This document shows positions 27,632 through 36,598 of a stretch of DNA of 64,000 nucleotides, piece after piece; position 1 is the stretch's first letter, and each line of letters starts with the position of its first letter. This DNA comes from Blastopirellula retiformator (GTDB lineage: Bacteria > Planctomycetota > Planctomycetia > Pirellulales > Pirellulaceae): positions 62,010 to 126,009 of the forward strand of contig NZ_SJPF01000006.1 of assembly GCF_007859755.1 (NCBI RefSeq). Reading direction: 5' to 3'. A model generated the notes under the pieces. The model had not been told where the DNA came from, did not search any database, and saw only the letters and a program-made list of their open reading frames with translations. The translations under genes were made by a program, and so were the position numbers.

Positions 27632-28439
27632 ATGCAGGCAGACTCGACAATCCGCGTCGGCAGAATCCGAGTCGGCGCCGTCCGGTACTTAAATACCAAG
27701 CCGCTGGTTCACGGACTGGCCGCCGCCAACCCCGACATTGATCTGTCGTTCGATCTGCCGAGCCGGCTGGCCGATAAACTGGCCAGCGGCGATCTGGACG
27801 TCGCACTGATCCCCTCGGTCGAATTCTTCCAAGATCCCAGCTACTCGATCGTTTCCGACGCCTGTATCGCCTGCCGCGGCCCGGTCTGGAGCGTCAAGAT
27901 CTTCTTCCGCAAGCCGCCGGCCGAGGTTCGCACCTTGGCGTTGGACGAAGGCTCCCGCACCAGCGCCGCCCTTTCCAAAGTCTTGCTATCCGAACGTTTC
28001 GACTTGAAACCGCAAACCGTGCCGCTGCCGATCGATTCTGGTTTTGACTCGGTCGACGCCGACGCGGTGCTGATCATCGGCGATCGGGCGATCCACGCCC
28101 CGGCCGGCGACTTCGTCGAAATCTGGGATCTCGGCCAGGTTTGGCGACAGTGGTCGGGCAAGCCGTTTGTGTTCGCCGCTTGGGTCGCTCGGCCCGAGTT
28201 CGATACGCCGCAAATCGCCGCCGCCCTCTCGGCCGCCCGGGATGCCGGTCTTGCGCATCTGCAGGAAATCGCCGCCGCCGAAGCGCCACGGCATCGCCTG
28301 ACAGCCGAGCAGTGCTTAACATACCTGCGAGACAATTTACACTTTACCTTGGGGCCCGACGAAGAGAGCGGTTTGTCCCTGTTTCACGCCCACGCGGTGC
28401 AGCGAGGTCTAGCGCCGCCGAACGATCGATGGACGCATC

Positions 28440-28459
<20 letters not shown>
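27632..28459 (+). CDS. mqnA: Chorismate dehydratase (menaquinone, futalosine pathway)
   Basis: 275 aa. MqnA removes water from chorismate to give 3-enolpyruvylbenzoate, the first committed step of the futalosine route to menaquinone. The periplasmic-binding-protein-like fold is indicated by RIRVGAVRYLNTKPLVHGL at residues 10-28, the DVALIPSVEFF motif near 68, and LALDEGSRTSAALSKVLL near 100. The stop codon overlaps the start of mqnC by 20 nt, so the two are translationally coupled. The start is the ATG giving MQADSTIR. Confidence 0.92.
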
Positions 28460-29567
<1,108 letters not shown>

Positions 29568-29580
29568 CAAGTCGGCAATC

Positions 29581-29610
29581 GTAGCGCGAGGCGCGAGCGA
29601 GGGAAAAGCG
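29581..29610 (+). repeat. REP-like palindrome, family A variant
   Basis: gtagcgcgaggcgcgagcgaggg... keeps the GCGA loop and tail of family A with base changes in the left arm. It lies 14 nt after the mqnC stop. Confidence 0.6.
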
Positions 29611-29738
29611 ACGTCCACTCCCAAGGACGAACGTCGCCCCCGTTCGAACGGCCCCCCTCGTCTTCTTCGCGAACCTTCTTCCGCCACCGCGTCTCTTTGC
29701 CGCTGTACCTTTCGCTTCCTCCAACAGACCGACACCCG

Positions 29739-30371
29739 ATGCCCAACGAATGGTCCAAACCCGAGCATTCCCTCGCCTACATGCGGCGCGCCAAACGTCA
29801 AACGCAGCGTCAAATGGGGGACGAAACGCTGCTGGCCGAGCTGCCCGCCGATACCCGCCGGGTGCTGGATCTCGGCTGTGGCGCGGGGCATTTGATCGGG
29901 TTGGCGCTGCAGCGTTTCCCGCAAGCGACCGGCGTCGGCCTCGACTTCTCGGCGACGATGCTCGACCTGGCCCGCCAGCAGTTCACCGGCGAAACGCGGG
30001 TTGAATGGATCGAGCGGAGCCTCGACGATCCTCTCCCCCAGCTTGGCACCTTGGACGCCATCATCTCCAGCTTCGCCATCCACCACTGCAGCGATTCCCG
30101 AAAACGAGCCATCTACCAGGAAGCCTTCGCCGAGCTTCGTCCCGGCGGCGTCTTTTGCAACCTGGAACATGTCGCCTCGCCGACGGTGACGATGCACGAA
30201 AGATTCTTGAGCGAACTCCACATCCCGCTGGAAGATGACGACCCGTCCAACCAACTTCTCGATCTCCATACGCAACTCACTTGGCTCCGCGAAATTGGTT
30301 ATGAGGAAGTCGACTGCTACTGGAAGTGGCGCGAAATGGCCCTGCTGATCGGCAAACGCCCAAAGTTGTAG
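29739..30371 (+). CDS. SAM-dependent class I methyltransferase
   Basis: 210 aa. The start is the ATG giving MPNEWSKPEHS; a frame 14 codons longer exists but begins in the upstream untranslated stretch. SAM-binding motif I is VLDLGCGAGHLIGLAL near 42-57, followed by GVGLDFSATML near 66 and a motif IV region DAIISSFAIHHC near 104. This is the Methyltransf_11/25 type acting on small molecules. It lies after mqnAC, and a methylation step (MenG/UbiE-like) ends menaquinone synthesis, but the sequence does not show a clear UbiE signature. The stop codon TAG lies inside a REP. Confidence 0.85.
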   Translation: MPNEWSKPEHSLAYMRRAKRQTQRQMGDETLLAELPADTRRVLDLGCGAGHLIGLALQRFPQATGVGLDFSATMLDLARQQFTGETRVEWIERSLDDPLPQLGTLDAIISSFAIHHCSDSRKRAIYQEAFAELRPGGVFCNLEHVASPTVTMHERFLSELHIPLEDDDPSNQLLDLHTQLTWLREIGYEEVDCYWKWREMALLIGKRPKL

Positions 30372-30400
30372 CCCGACGCGCCAGCCGAGGGAATGCGGCG
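30368..30400 (+). repeat. REP family A overlapping a stop codon
   Basis: gtagcccgacgcgccagccgagggaatgcgg; the TAG of the repeat supplies the methyltransferase stop codon (30369-30371). It is followed by gaatgtcgaa/aatgacgaa words typical beside this family. Confidence 0.75.
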
Positions 30401-30602
30401 TCCATTCCCAATGACGAATGTCGAAACCAGAATGACGAATCAATTCCCAAAGCCCGAATGACGAACCGGACTGGACGATTCTCATTGTCCCGGGTGGCCC
30501 GACCAGTCTGCCAAGACTGGTTGGGTTGCGCAGCAACAAGATGCCTCACCATTCGGTCTGTACAACGACATCCGCAACCATCCCCAATCGCCCACAATCT
30601 TC
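30401..30602. other. Gene-free REP-associated spacer
   Basis: About 200 bp of simple words such as aatgacgaat and cgaatgacgaac that accompany family A REPs, then a cagtctgccaagactgg short palindrome near 30508. No coding evidence. Confidence 0.4.
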
Positions 30603-30899
30603 AGGCCCAACGGGCCGGCCCTAAAGTGGCCCAGGGCGAAGTCGCGCTTCGCGACGCAGCCCTGGGTTAGGCGATCGAACAAAACGCCAAGCCCTGCAGG
30701 GGGATCTAACCGGCGTCATGTGGGATCGCGACAACATAAATCCGCGCGGCGCCAAACGCCCATCTGCCGCCGGACCGGACCATTTATCTTTTTTAGATCG
30801 CCCCCTTGGGGCTTTTGATTCTCGCTTGCAACGTTTACCCAGGGCTGCGTCGCTGGCGCGACTCCACCCTGGGCTACTTTAGCGCGGCCCGTTGGGCCT
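30603..30899. repeat. Inverted pair of REP family C
   Basis: Left unit 30603-30667 (aggcccaacgggcc... gacgcagccctgggt) and right unit 30837-30899, its reverse complement with scattered changes. Each unit holds aggcccaacgggcc and cccaggg/ccctggg palindromes. The right unit overlaps the last codons of the ATPase gene. The spacer carries gatcgccccc/ggggc, which recurs in the second pair at 32977-33175. Confidence 0.75.
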
Positions 30900-32373
30900 T
30901 TTTTCTTAACCGCTGTTTGCGTATGCGTTTTGGCTGGCCCCTCCGGGGGCTTGGGTCTTCGGGACTGGACTGTCTCGCTGATTCGTGCGGTTCGACGGGA
31001 CTGGACCGTTTTGATTTTTCGGCGACGGGACTCGTGGACGACTCTTTTTTGTTCGCGGCGTTGTTGATGACTTGATTGTCGACGTCGTTTGGTGGGGTCT
31101 TGGTCCGCACAGCGGACCCTACGGGCGGTTTGTGCAACTCGGGCGGACGGGACTGGACTGTTTCGTTTTTTTCGGTCGGTGGACTTGGTTCCTGCTTGAC
31201 GTTCTTGTCTTCGGCAGGCACGGCCTGCCCTACGCTGGAGGTCGCTTCTTTTTTCAATTGGAAAGTGGCGAAGCCGCTTCGCCGGGCGGGGGTTACTTTT
31301 TCGATTTCGCCGGCTTCTTCTAGCCGCTCCCACGCGGCGGCGAACATCGTGCCGTTCATCCCGGCATGTTCGCGCACCGTTTGCTTCATCGCTCGGTCGG
31401 GGCCGAGGTTTTCGATCACGACGCGCAGTTTGGCGTCGTGCCGCTCGTCGCGGGTCAGCGCTTCGCGGGCGGCTTGTTCGTTCTTTAGCGACGAAGGGGA
31501 ACGAACATTGGTCTGCCATCTTCGGCCATTGGCATCATTCAGACGACCTTCTTCGACATCAACGCCCCACAGGTCATCTTGCCCGGCGTCGCCGCCGACG
31601 GTTAGCCACAACTTGTGCTGCCCGCTGCCCAGTTCATAACTTTGGCGGCGATTGACCAGCAGCCATTGCCGGGCCAGATCGTGACAGCCGGCGCTTTGCA
31701 AGTCGGTCACGTCGAGCGTTCGCGGGCGAATCGTCTTGCGCGTCGCGCAGCACAGAATCGGCGTCGCGCCGCACTCAAGACAACAGCGGATCATCGCCTG
31801 CAGGTGCAACGTGTGGGCCTGCTTGGTTTTGGCCGCGACGTCGAGCGGATCGATCATCACCACTTCCAACTCGTACTTGCCGATCCAAGTCCGCAGTTGC
31901 CGCAGTTGCGTTTCCAGATTCACGCTCGCCCCTTGCAGCGCGCAGACGAACCGCGGCGTTTCTTCCCGCTGTTTGCTGGTCATCCACCGCCGCGTCAGGT
32001 CGACTAGCGATCGCTTCGCTTGTTCGCCGCTGAAGAACCCAACGCGAAATTTTCGCTGGAGCGCGAATCGCCCTAAGAATTTGCAGCCTGTCGACAGGGC
32101 CGCCACCAGGTCGACCGCCAGCGACGTTTTCAAACATTTGCTCGGCCCGCAGATGACCGCCGGAGCGCCGCGCGAGAGCACGCCAGGCACCAGCCACTCG
32201 ACCTCGTTCGCCTGATCGAGCAGTTCGACCGAGGTGAACTCTTGCAGCGGTTTGTTGGTCGCTTCAAACCGGTCGACTGCCGCCTCGATCATCGGATCAG
32301 GCACGGCGACCGGAAACATCCCTTCCCCTTGCAACAACTCCCGCATCCGCTCGATCCGCTCACTACGATTCAT
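30874..32373 (-). CDS. RecA/RepA-like AAA ATPase with disordered repeat-derived tail
   Basis: 499 aa. The start is the ATG giving MNRSERIER, with GGAGG about 8 nt upstream; the longer frame to 32556 is rejected. Residues about 60-290 are a RecA-like ATPase: Walker A reads GPSKCLKTS near 75, with Leu where Gly is usual, and Walker B is EVVMIDPLD near 160. A conserved RQWLLVNRR follows near 235. Residues about 310-365 resemble a winged helix (TVREHAGMNGTMFAAAWERL). From about 375 the protein is a low-complexity Pro/Ser/Lys tail that includes two in-frame REP palindromes. Related ATPases seem common in planctomycetes; a role in DNA handling is only inference. Confidence 0.8.
   Translation of the reverse strand: MNRSERIERMRELLQGEGMFPVAVPDPMIEAAVDRFEATNKPLQEFTSVELLDQANEVEWLVPGVLSRGAPAVICGPSKCLKTSLAVDLVAALSTGCKFLGRFALQRKFRVGFFSGEQAKRSLVDLTRRWMTSKQREETPRFVCALQGASVNLETQLRQLRTWIGKYELEVVMIDPLDVAAKTKQAHTLHLQAMIRCCLECGATPILCCATRKTIRPRTLDVTDLQSAGCHDLARQWLLVNRRQSYELGSGQHKLWLTVGGDAGQDDLWGVDVEEGRLNDANGRRWQTNVRSPSSLKNEQAAREALTRDERHDAKLRVVIENLGPDRAMKQTVREHAGMNGTMFAAAWERLEEAGEIEKVTPARRSGFATFQLKKEATSSVGQAVPAEDKNVKQEPSPPTEKNETVQSRPPELHKPPVGSAVRTKTPPNDVDNQVINNAANKKESSTSPVAEKSKRSSPVEPHESARQSSPEDPSPRRGQPKRIRKQRLRKKAQRAALK
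31102..31123 (-). repeat. REP family E embedded in coding sequence, copy 1
   Basis: ggtccgc-aca-gcggacc followed by ctacg. On the reverse strand it encodes VGSAVRT (about residues 418-424) of the ATPase tail. The same palindrome class occurs between genes at 32548-32569. Confidence 0.8.
31213..31234 (-). repeat. REP family E embedded in coding sequence, copy 2
   Basis: ggcaggc-acg-gcctgcc followed by ctacg. It encodes VGQAVPA (about residues 381-387), in the same phase as copy 1. Confidence 0.8.
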
Positions 32374-32547
32374 GATTTTGCCTCCGAGAAAAGTTGAACG
32401 CGAAACCGACAGGAATGAGAAAAGAGGCCTGAATGAGAAGCAGGGTCTGGTCTCTTTTTCGCGAGTAAGGTTCCCACACGCGCAGCACGCGACCGCGAAA
32501 AAGCGACCTGACCCTTTTTCGAAGCGTGCGCGCAAACGCGCTGCCGT

Positions 32548-32569
32548 GGTCCGCACCGCGGACCCTACG
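32548..32569 (-). repeat. REP family E, intergenic copy
   Basis: ggtccgc-acc-gcggacc plus ctacg; a 7-bp stem with 3-nt loop and conserved tail, as in the two copies inside the ATPase gene. Confidence 0.75.
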
Positions 32570-32609
32570 AATTATTTCGAATCGTGATGTCGAAAACGCT
32601 GCACCAAGA

Positions 32610-32632
32610 CACTGCTGGACAAGCCAGCAGTG
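32610..32632. repeat. REP family D palindrome
   Basis: cactgctgg-acaag-ccagcagtg, a perfect 9-bp stem with 5-nt loop followed by gcac. Confidence 0.75.
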
Positions 32633-32811
32633 GCACACGTTTCGAACTAAAAACGACTACGTCAAATGGCCACGGCGAAGAGCGTCGCCGGCCGGCGGGA
32701 AGAAACGACGGGCATCCGTCACCCATGTTGCGAGAGGCATTAGCCCAAAAGTCGAGTAATTTGTCAAACTGATTTTGACCCGAGAAAACAAGGGTGAAAA
32801 CGCACGAAATA

Positions 32812-32842
32812 GTAGCCCGAAGCGCGAGCGAGGGAAATGCGG
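32812..32842 (+). repeat. REP family A, intact copy
   Basis: gtagcccgaagcgcgagc then gagggaaatgcgg. This uninterrupted copy is the reference that shows what the split REP at 16974-17125 looked like before insertion. Confidence 0.85.
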
Positions 32843-32871
32843 ACGGAAGCAAAGCGGAAAGCGGAAAAATA

Positions 32872-32902
32872 CTAACCCGAGTCGCGAGCCGAGGGAATGC
32901 GG
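32872..32902 (+). repeat. REP family A, second sub-type
   Basis: ctaacccgagtcgcgagccg then agggaatgcgg, in the same direction as the copy at 32812, about 30 bp away, and followed by the gaatgtcgaa/aatgacgaa words. Confidence 0.75.
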
Positions 32903-32976
32903 CGTCCATTCCAAAGGACGAATGCCGAACCCCGAATGTCGAATCAAATCCGGATGCCCGAATGACGAACGCCATG

Positions 32977-33175
32977 AGGCCCGGAGGGCCGGTCCAATCT
33001 AGCCTGGGGCGCAGTCGCGCCAGGCGACGCAGCCCCAGGTCAGTGCGTGAAATCAATCGTTGACGTTGGACGGGATCGTTCGTTCGTTTGGATCGCCCCT
33101 CCGGGGCTTTCGATCAGGATGGCGACGTGACCTGGGGCTGCGCCCCAGGCTAGGTTGGATCGGCCCTCCGGGCCT
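32977..33175. repeat. Second inverted pair of REP family C
   Basis: Left unit 32977-33039 (aggcccggagggcc... gcagccccaggt) and a shorter right unit 33130-33175 in opposite orientation. The spacer holds gatcgcccctccggggcttt, a variant of the spacer in the pair at 30603-30899. Confidence 0.7.
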
Positions 33176-33355
33176 GAAAACGGATGGGGGCGTTGTTGGC
33201 GGGGCAATCCGGACCTGACCGACATAACAGGGTCCCCTTCTCGGCGACACTCCCTCCACCTCGATTGCACCAGCTTGAGGTGCGTTAGAATCGTCTTTTC
33301 TGACGTGACGTTGTTCGTAGTTCTTCGTAAGACAACCTGTTCTCACGAGATAAAG

Positions 33356-33730
33356 ATGGCGAACTTTCGCTGTGAGCGTATTCTACTTCGCCTGAATGAA
33401 ATGATTCGCGACTTCGACCCCAACGGCGGTCTCGATCACGAAGAGCTCGCTTGGTCGTTAGGGGATCAAACGGATTATGGTCCCAATGATCCGCAAATGT
33501 GGGACTACGTCGTTGGGCCGGGTGAACGACCTCGCTGGCACTCCGCGATGGCTGGACTGAATACCTTACGTAGCCTGATAGAGCGTCTGGAGAATCCAGC
33601 TTTCTCGGCACAGCGAACGCCCGAAGCGGTTCAATCGCAACTGGTCGCCCTGCGAGCGTTGGAAGAGAAACTGGATCGGATCGATACCTACGATCGGAAG
33701 TTCTATCTGTTAGCCAAGGATTTAGGATAG
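33356..33730 (+). CDS. Small hypothetical protein
   Basis: 124 aa, start at the ATG giving MANFRCERI; the frame extends upstream but only into REP sequence. It is acidic and mostly helical in appearance, with an EELAWSLGDQTDYGPNDPQMW segment at about 31-51 and a C-terminal helix LVALRALEEKLDRIDTYDRKF. No signal peptide, metal motif or membrane segment. I do not recognise the family. It is isolated from its neighbours by repeats on one side and 160 bp on the other. Confidence 0.6.
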   Translation: MANFRCERILLRLNEMIRDFDPNGGLDHEELAWSLGDQTDYGPNDPQMWDYVVGPGERPRWHSAMAGLNTLRSLIERLENPAFSAQRTPEAVQSQLVALRALEEKLDRIDTYDRKFYLLAKDLG

Positions 33731-33891
33731 CGGTCTCCGCGCCCTAAATTCCCCTGCACGGCATTTTTCTCGCTGACGGTTTGGGGACAAAGCCCATTTC
33801 TTCCTTGCATTCCCCCGGGCGATGCTCGATAACAGACGGACCTAGATCTCACGCGATATCTTGCCTCCTATTCCCGCCTGGAGATCCGCTA

Positions 33892-35310
33892 ATGAAGTCG
33901 CCGTTTGGTCTGCTGTCGTTGGTTGTCATCACTTGCCTGTTCGCTCAGTCCTCTTTGGCAGGTGAGTTGCGATTGGCGACGTTTGCAATCGACGCCTCGC
34001 CGGAGGTTGGTTCGCCGCTAGCCTACGATCCGACGAAGGAAGTTACCTGGCCGCTTAGTTGTCGCGGGGTGGTGCTGACTGGCGCCGACAAGCCGATCGT
34101 GTTGTGTGCGGTCGATTGGATTGGGATTGCGAATGACTCCAGCCGATTGTTTCGCCAAAAACTGGCCGATGCGACCGGGACGACGATCGACCGAGTGGCG
34201 GTCCATACCTTGCATCAGCATGACGCGCCCCGTTGCGATTTTGGGGCGGCGAAGATCTTGGCGAAGTACAACGCCGAGAAGGTTCACTACGACGTCGAGT
34301 TTCTCCACGAGGTGATCGACCGCGCGGCCGCAGCCGCCAAAGCGTCGCTGCAGACTTCGACGTCGATTACCAGCCTGGCAATTGGTGCGGCCGAAGTGAA
34401 CGATGTCGCCTCGAATCGCCGGATGCTCGACGCCGAGGGAAAAGTGGCGATCACGCGCTATACCGCCTGCAAGGATCCCAAGATTCGCAGCTTGCCGGTC
34501 GGCGTCATCGATCCAATGTTGCGACTGGTCACGTTTTACCAAGGGGAAAAACCGGTCGCCGTGATCACCACCTACGCGACCCATCCGCAAAGTTACTACC
34601 GCACCGGCGGCGCCAATCCCGACTTCCCCGGCATGGCTCGCGACATGCGACAAGAGACGACCGGCGTATTTCATCTTCACTTCAATGGAGCTGGCGGCAA
34701 TATTGGCGCCGGCAAGTTTAATGACGGCTCGCGAGAAAATCGTCAGGTGTTGGCCGACAAAGTCGCCGACGCCATGCGGCGTGCCTGGGAGTCGCAGACC
34801 AAAACGCCAATCACCGCCGACGACGTCGGTTGGAACAGCGTCGCCGTTTTGCTGCCGGCCGCGGCGCATCTGGATGGCGAAGCCTTGGCGAAAGAAATCG
34901 CCAGCGAAGCGACGCCGCCTGCGTTGCGGGGGCACGCCGCCGACAAGCTCTCGTTTTCCAACAGCTTGAAGTCGGGCGAAAAAATCACGATCGGCTGCTT
35001 GAGCTTGGGCGATACCCGCGTCTTATTCATGCCGGGCGAGTTGTTCGTCGAGTATCAACTGGCCGCCCAGCAAATGCGGCCCGACCAGAACGTGTTGATG
35101 GCCGCCTATGGCGATTATGGTCCGTTTTACATCGGCACTCGGATCGCCTATTGGCAGGGGGGCTACGAGACCAGCGAGCGGGCGACCAACGTGTCGCCCG
35201 AGGTAGAACAGGTGCTGACCACCGCGATCGCGACCCTTCTGGAGGTTCCCGATACCCAAGTTCGGCCCAATGATTTCACCGACACGACCGGACCTGGCCT
35301 ACCGCAATAG
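33892..35310 (+). CDS. Secreted ceramidase-like (neutral/alkaline) protein
   Basis: 472 aa. The start is the ATG giving MKSPFGLLS, with GGAG upstream. A signal peptide ends near SSLAG. The sequence matches the pattern of the neutral/alkaline ceramidase N-terminal family: ATFAIDASPEVGSPL near 28, HTLHQHDAPRCDFG near 106 (a possible metal-binding His cluster) and TYATHPQSYYRTGG near 230. The usual serine nucleophile context is not seen (FNGAGGNIGAG instead), so lipid hydrolysis is uncertain. Probably periplasmic. It stands apart from its neighbours and no operon is evident. Confidence 0.75.
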   Translation: MKSPFGLLSLVVITCLFAQSSLAGELRLATFAIDASPEVGSPLAYDPTKEVTWPLSCRGVVLTGADKPIVLCAVDWIGIANDSSRLFRQKLADATGTTIDRVAVHTLHQHDAPRCDFGAAKILAKYNAEKVHYDVEFLHEVIDRAAAAAKASLQTSTSITSLAIGAAEVNDVASNRRMLDAEGKVAITRYTACKDPKIRSLPVGVIDPMLRLVTFYQGEKPVAVITTYATHPQSYYRTGGANPDFPGMARDMRQETTGVFHLHFNGAGGNIGAGKFNDGSRENRQVLADKVADAMRRAWESQTKTPITADDVGWNSVAVLLPAAAHLDGEALAKEIASEATPPALRGHAADKLSFSNSLKSGEKITIGCLSLGDTRVLFMPGELFVEYQLAAQQMRPDQNVLMAAYGDYGPFYIGTRIAYWQGGYETSERATNVSPEVEQVLTTAIATLLEVPDTQVRPNDFTDTTGPGLPQ

Positions 35311-35601
35311 TCGCCCAACGCGATAAACCAGGCAAATCGCGTTGCGTCCACGCATCATAAAACGTTCACTTCTTCGCGGCTTATAGTAGAAATACTGCAT
35401 CAACGCGGCGATTCTTTGCCAAGTTGCGACAGTATTTTCTCTCTTTGCTCATTTCAATCCGGTATCTTAAAGGTGGGCCTGCCAGAAAAACGGCTTCCTA
35501 GATTCGCCAAACGAACGGCTGCGGCGCCCGGCGCTGGCTGACCAGCGCCCCCCCGGCGGCGGCTGTTCTCTCCCACACACAACTGGATTGGAGGTGCGTT
35601 G

Positions 35602-36546
35602 ATGACGACATCCGCGAAAGCCCTCGCTGCGCTGCTGCTGCTCGCGATCCCAGCCTACGGCCAAGAGGTAAAACCGCCCACCAAAGAGACGCAACCGGCC
35701 GAAACCGCGGCGCCCAAGGCGTCTCTCAACCAAGACGAAACCGCCATTGCGGCGGCGATTGAGTCATACGTGATCGCCTTCAACAAAGGGGACGCAGAAA
35801 CGCTGGCGGCCCACTGGACGCCTGAGGGGACCTTCACCCCGCCTGGCGGCGAAACGCTAATCGGACGCAAAGCGCTGCAGGAGAGCTTTGCCGCCTACTT
35901 CGCCGAAAACAAAGAGGCGAAGATTGAACTGCTGGAGACCGCGGTCACCCAGGTCTCGCCCAGCGTCGCCAAGGAAGCGGGCGTCGCCCGGGTGATTGTG
36001 CCTGGCGGCGAGCCGAGCGACACCACCTATACCGCGATCCATGTCAAAACGTCGGAAGGTTGGAAGATCGACAGCATCGCCGAGCAAGCGCCCGCCGCGC
36101 TGCCGCCGAGTCATTATGAAGAACTGCAGGCGCTAGAGTGGATGGTCGGCCGGTGGGTCGATGCGGACGAAGCGTCTTCGATCGAGTCGACGACCCAGTG
36201 GACCAAGAACCGCAACTTTCTGACGACCTCGTTCAAAGTGGTGGTCGACGGGCAGGTTGAGTTTGAGGGGACGCAGGTGATCGGCTGGGATCCATACGCC
36301 CAGACGATTCGCTCGTGGGTGTTCGATTCGGACGGCGGTTTTGGGGCTGGACGGTGGACCAACCAAGGCAACCTGTGGACCGTGCAAACGATCAATGTCC
36401 TTTCGGATGGACGCCGCGGCTCGGCAACCCACATCTACGAGTCGATCGACGACAACACGATGCGGTTTGAATCGATCGGCCGCCAAGTCGATGGCGAACT
36501 GATGCCGAGCATCCCGCCGGTCACCGTGACGCGCGTCGCTGAGTAA
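35602..36546 (+). CDS. Secreted SnoaL/DUF4440-like protein
   Basis: 314 aa. The start is the ATG preceded by GGAGG; a TTG one codon earlier was not used. A signal peptide ends at AYG. Residues about 45-150 form a SnoaL/NTF2-like domain (AIAAAIESYVIAFNKGDAE, then HWTPEGTFTPPGG), as in SgcJ/EcaC-type proteins. Residues about 175-310 are a second beta-rich domain (MVGRWVDADEASSIEST; VIGWDPYAQTIRSWVFDSDGG) seen in similar planctomycete proteins. The domain is a generic small-ligand fold, so no reaction is proposed. The next gene, a repetitive secreted protein, starts 52 nt later. Confidence 0.8.
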   Translation: MTTSAKALAALLLLAIPAYGQEVKPPTKETQPAETAAPKASLNQDETAIAAAIESYVIAFNKGDAETLAAHWTPEGTFTPPGGETLIGRKALQESFAAYFAENKEAKIELLETAVTQVSPSVAKEAGVARVIVPGGEPSDTTYTAIHVKTSEGWKIDSIAEQAPAALPPSHYEELQALEWMVGRWVDADEASSIESTTQWTKNRNFLTTSFKVVVDGQVEFEGTQVIGWDPYAQTIRSWVFDSDGGFGAGRWTNQGNLWTVQTINVLSDGRRGSATHIYESIDDNTMRFESIGRQVDGELMPSIPPVTVTRVAE

Positions 36547-36598
36547 GACTCCGCCGCGTCGTTTCGTTCCCCCAAACATCCCAATAGGAATCTTTCCC

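Larger units (their letters stand above)
32374..33355. other. Palindrome-rich gene-free region
   Basis: About 980 bp with no convincing gene. It holds REP family E (32548-32569), family D (32610-32632), two family A units (32812-32842 and 32872-32902) and a family C pair (32977-33175). Short frames across it are products of the repeats. The promoter of the ATPase must lie near 32374-32540. Confidence 0.6.

Noticed and set aside
29739-30371. Assignment of the methyltransferase as MenG/UbiE
   Set aside because: It sits next to mqnAC, but the UbiE signature motifs are not visible, so only a generic methyltransferase call is justified.
30716-31519. A 267-codon reverse frame rich in Arg and Lys
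   Set aside because: It overlaps the ATPase gene in another phase and runs through REP sequence. Its composition looks like a shadow of the low-complexity tail.
32584-32772. A short forward frame between genes
   Set aside because: It begins in the REP family D palindrome and shows no conserved-looking sequence.
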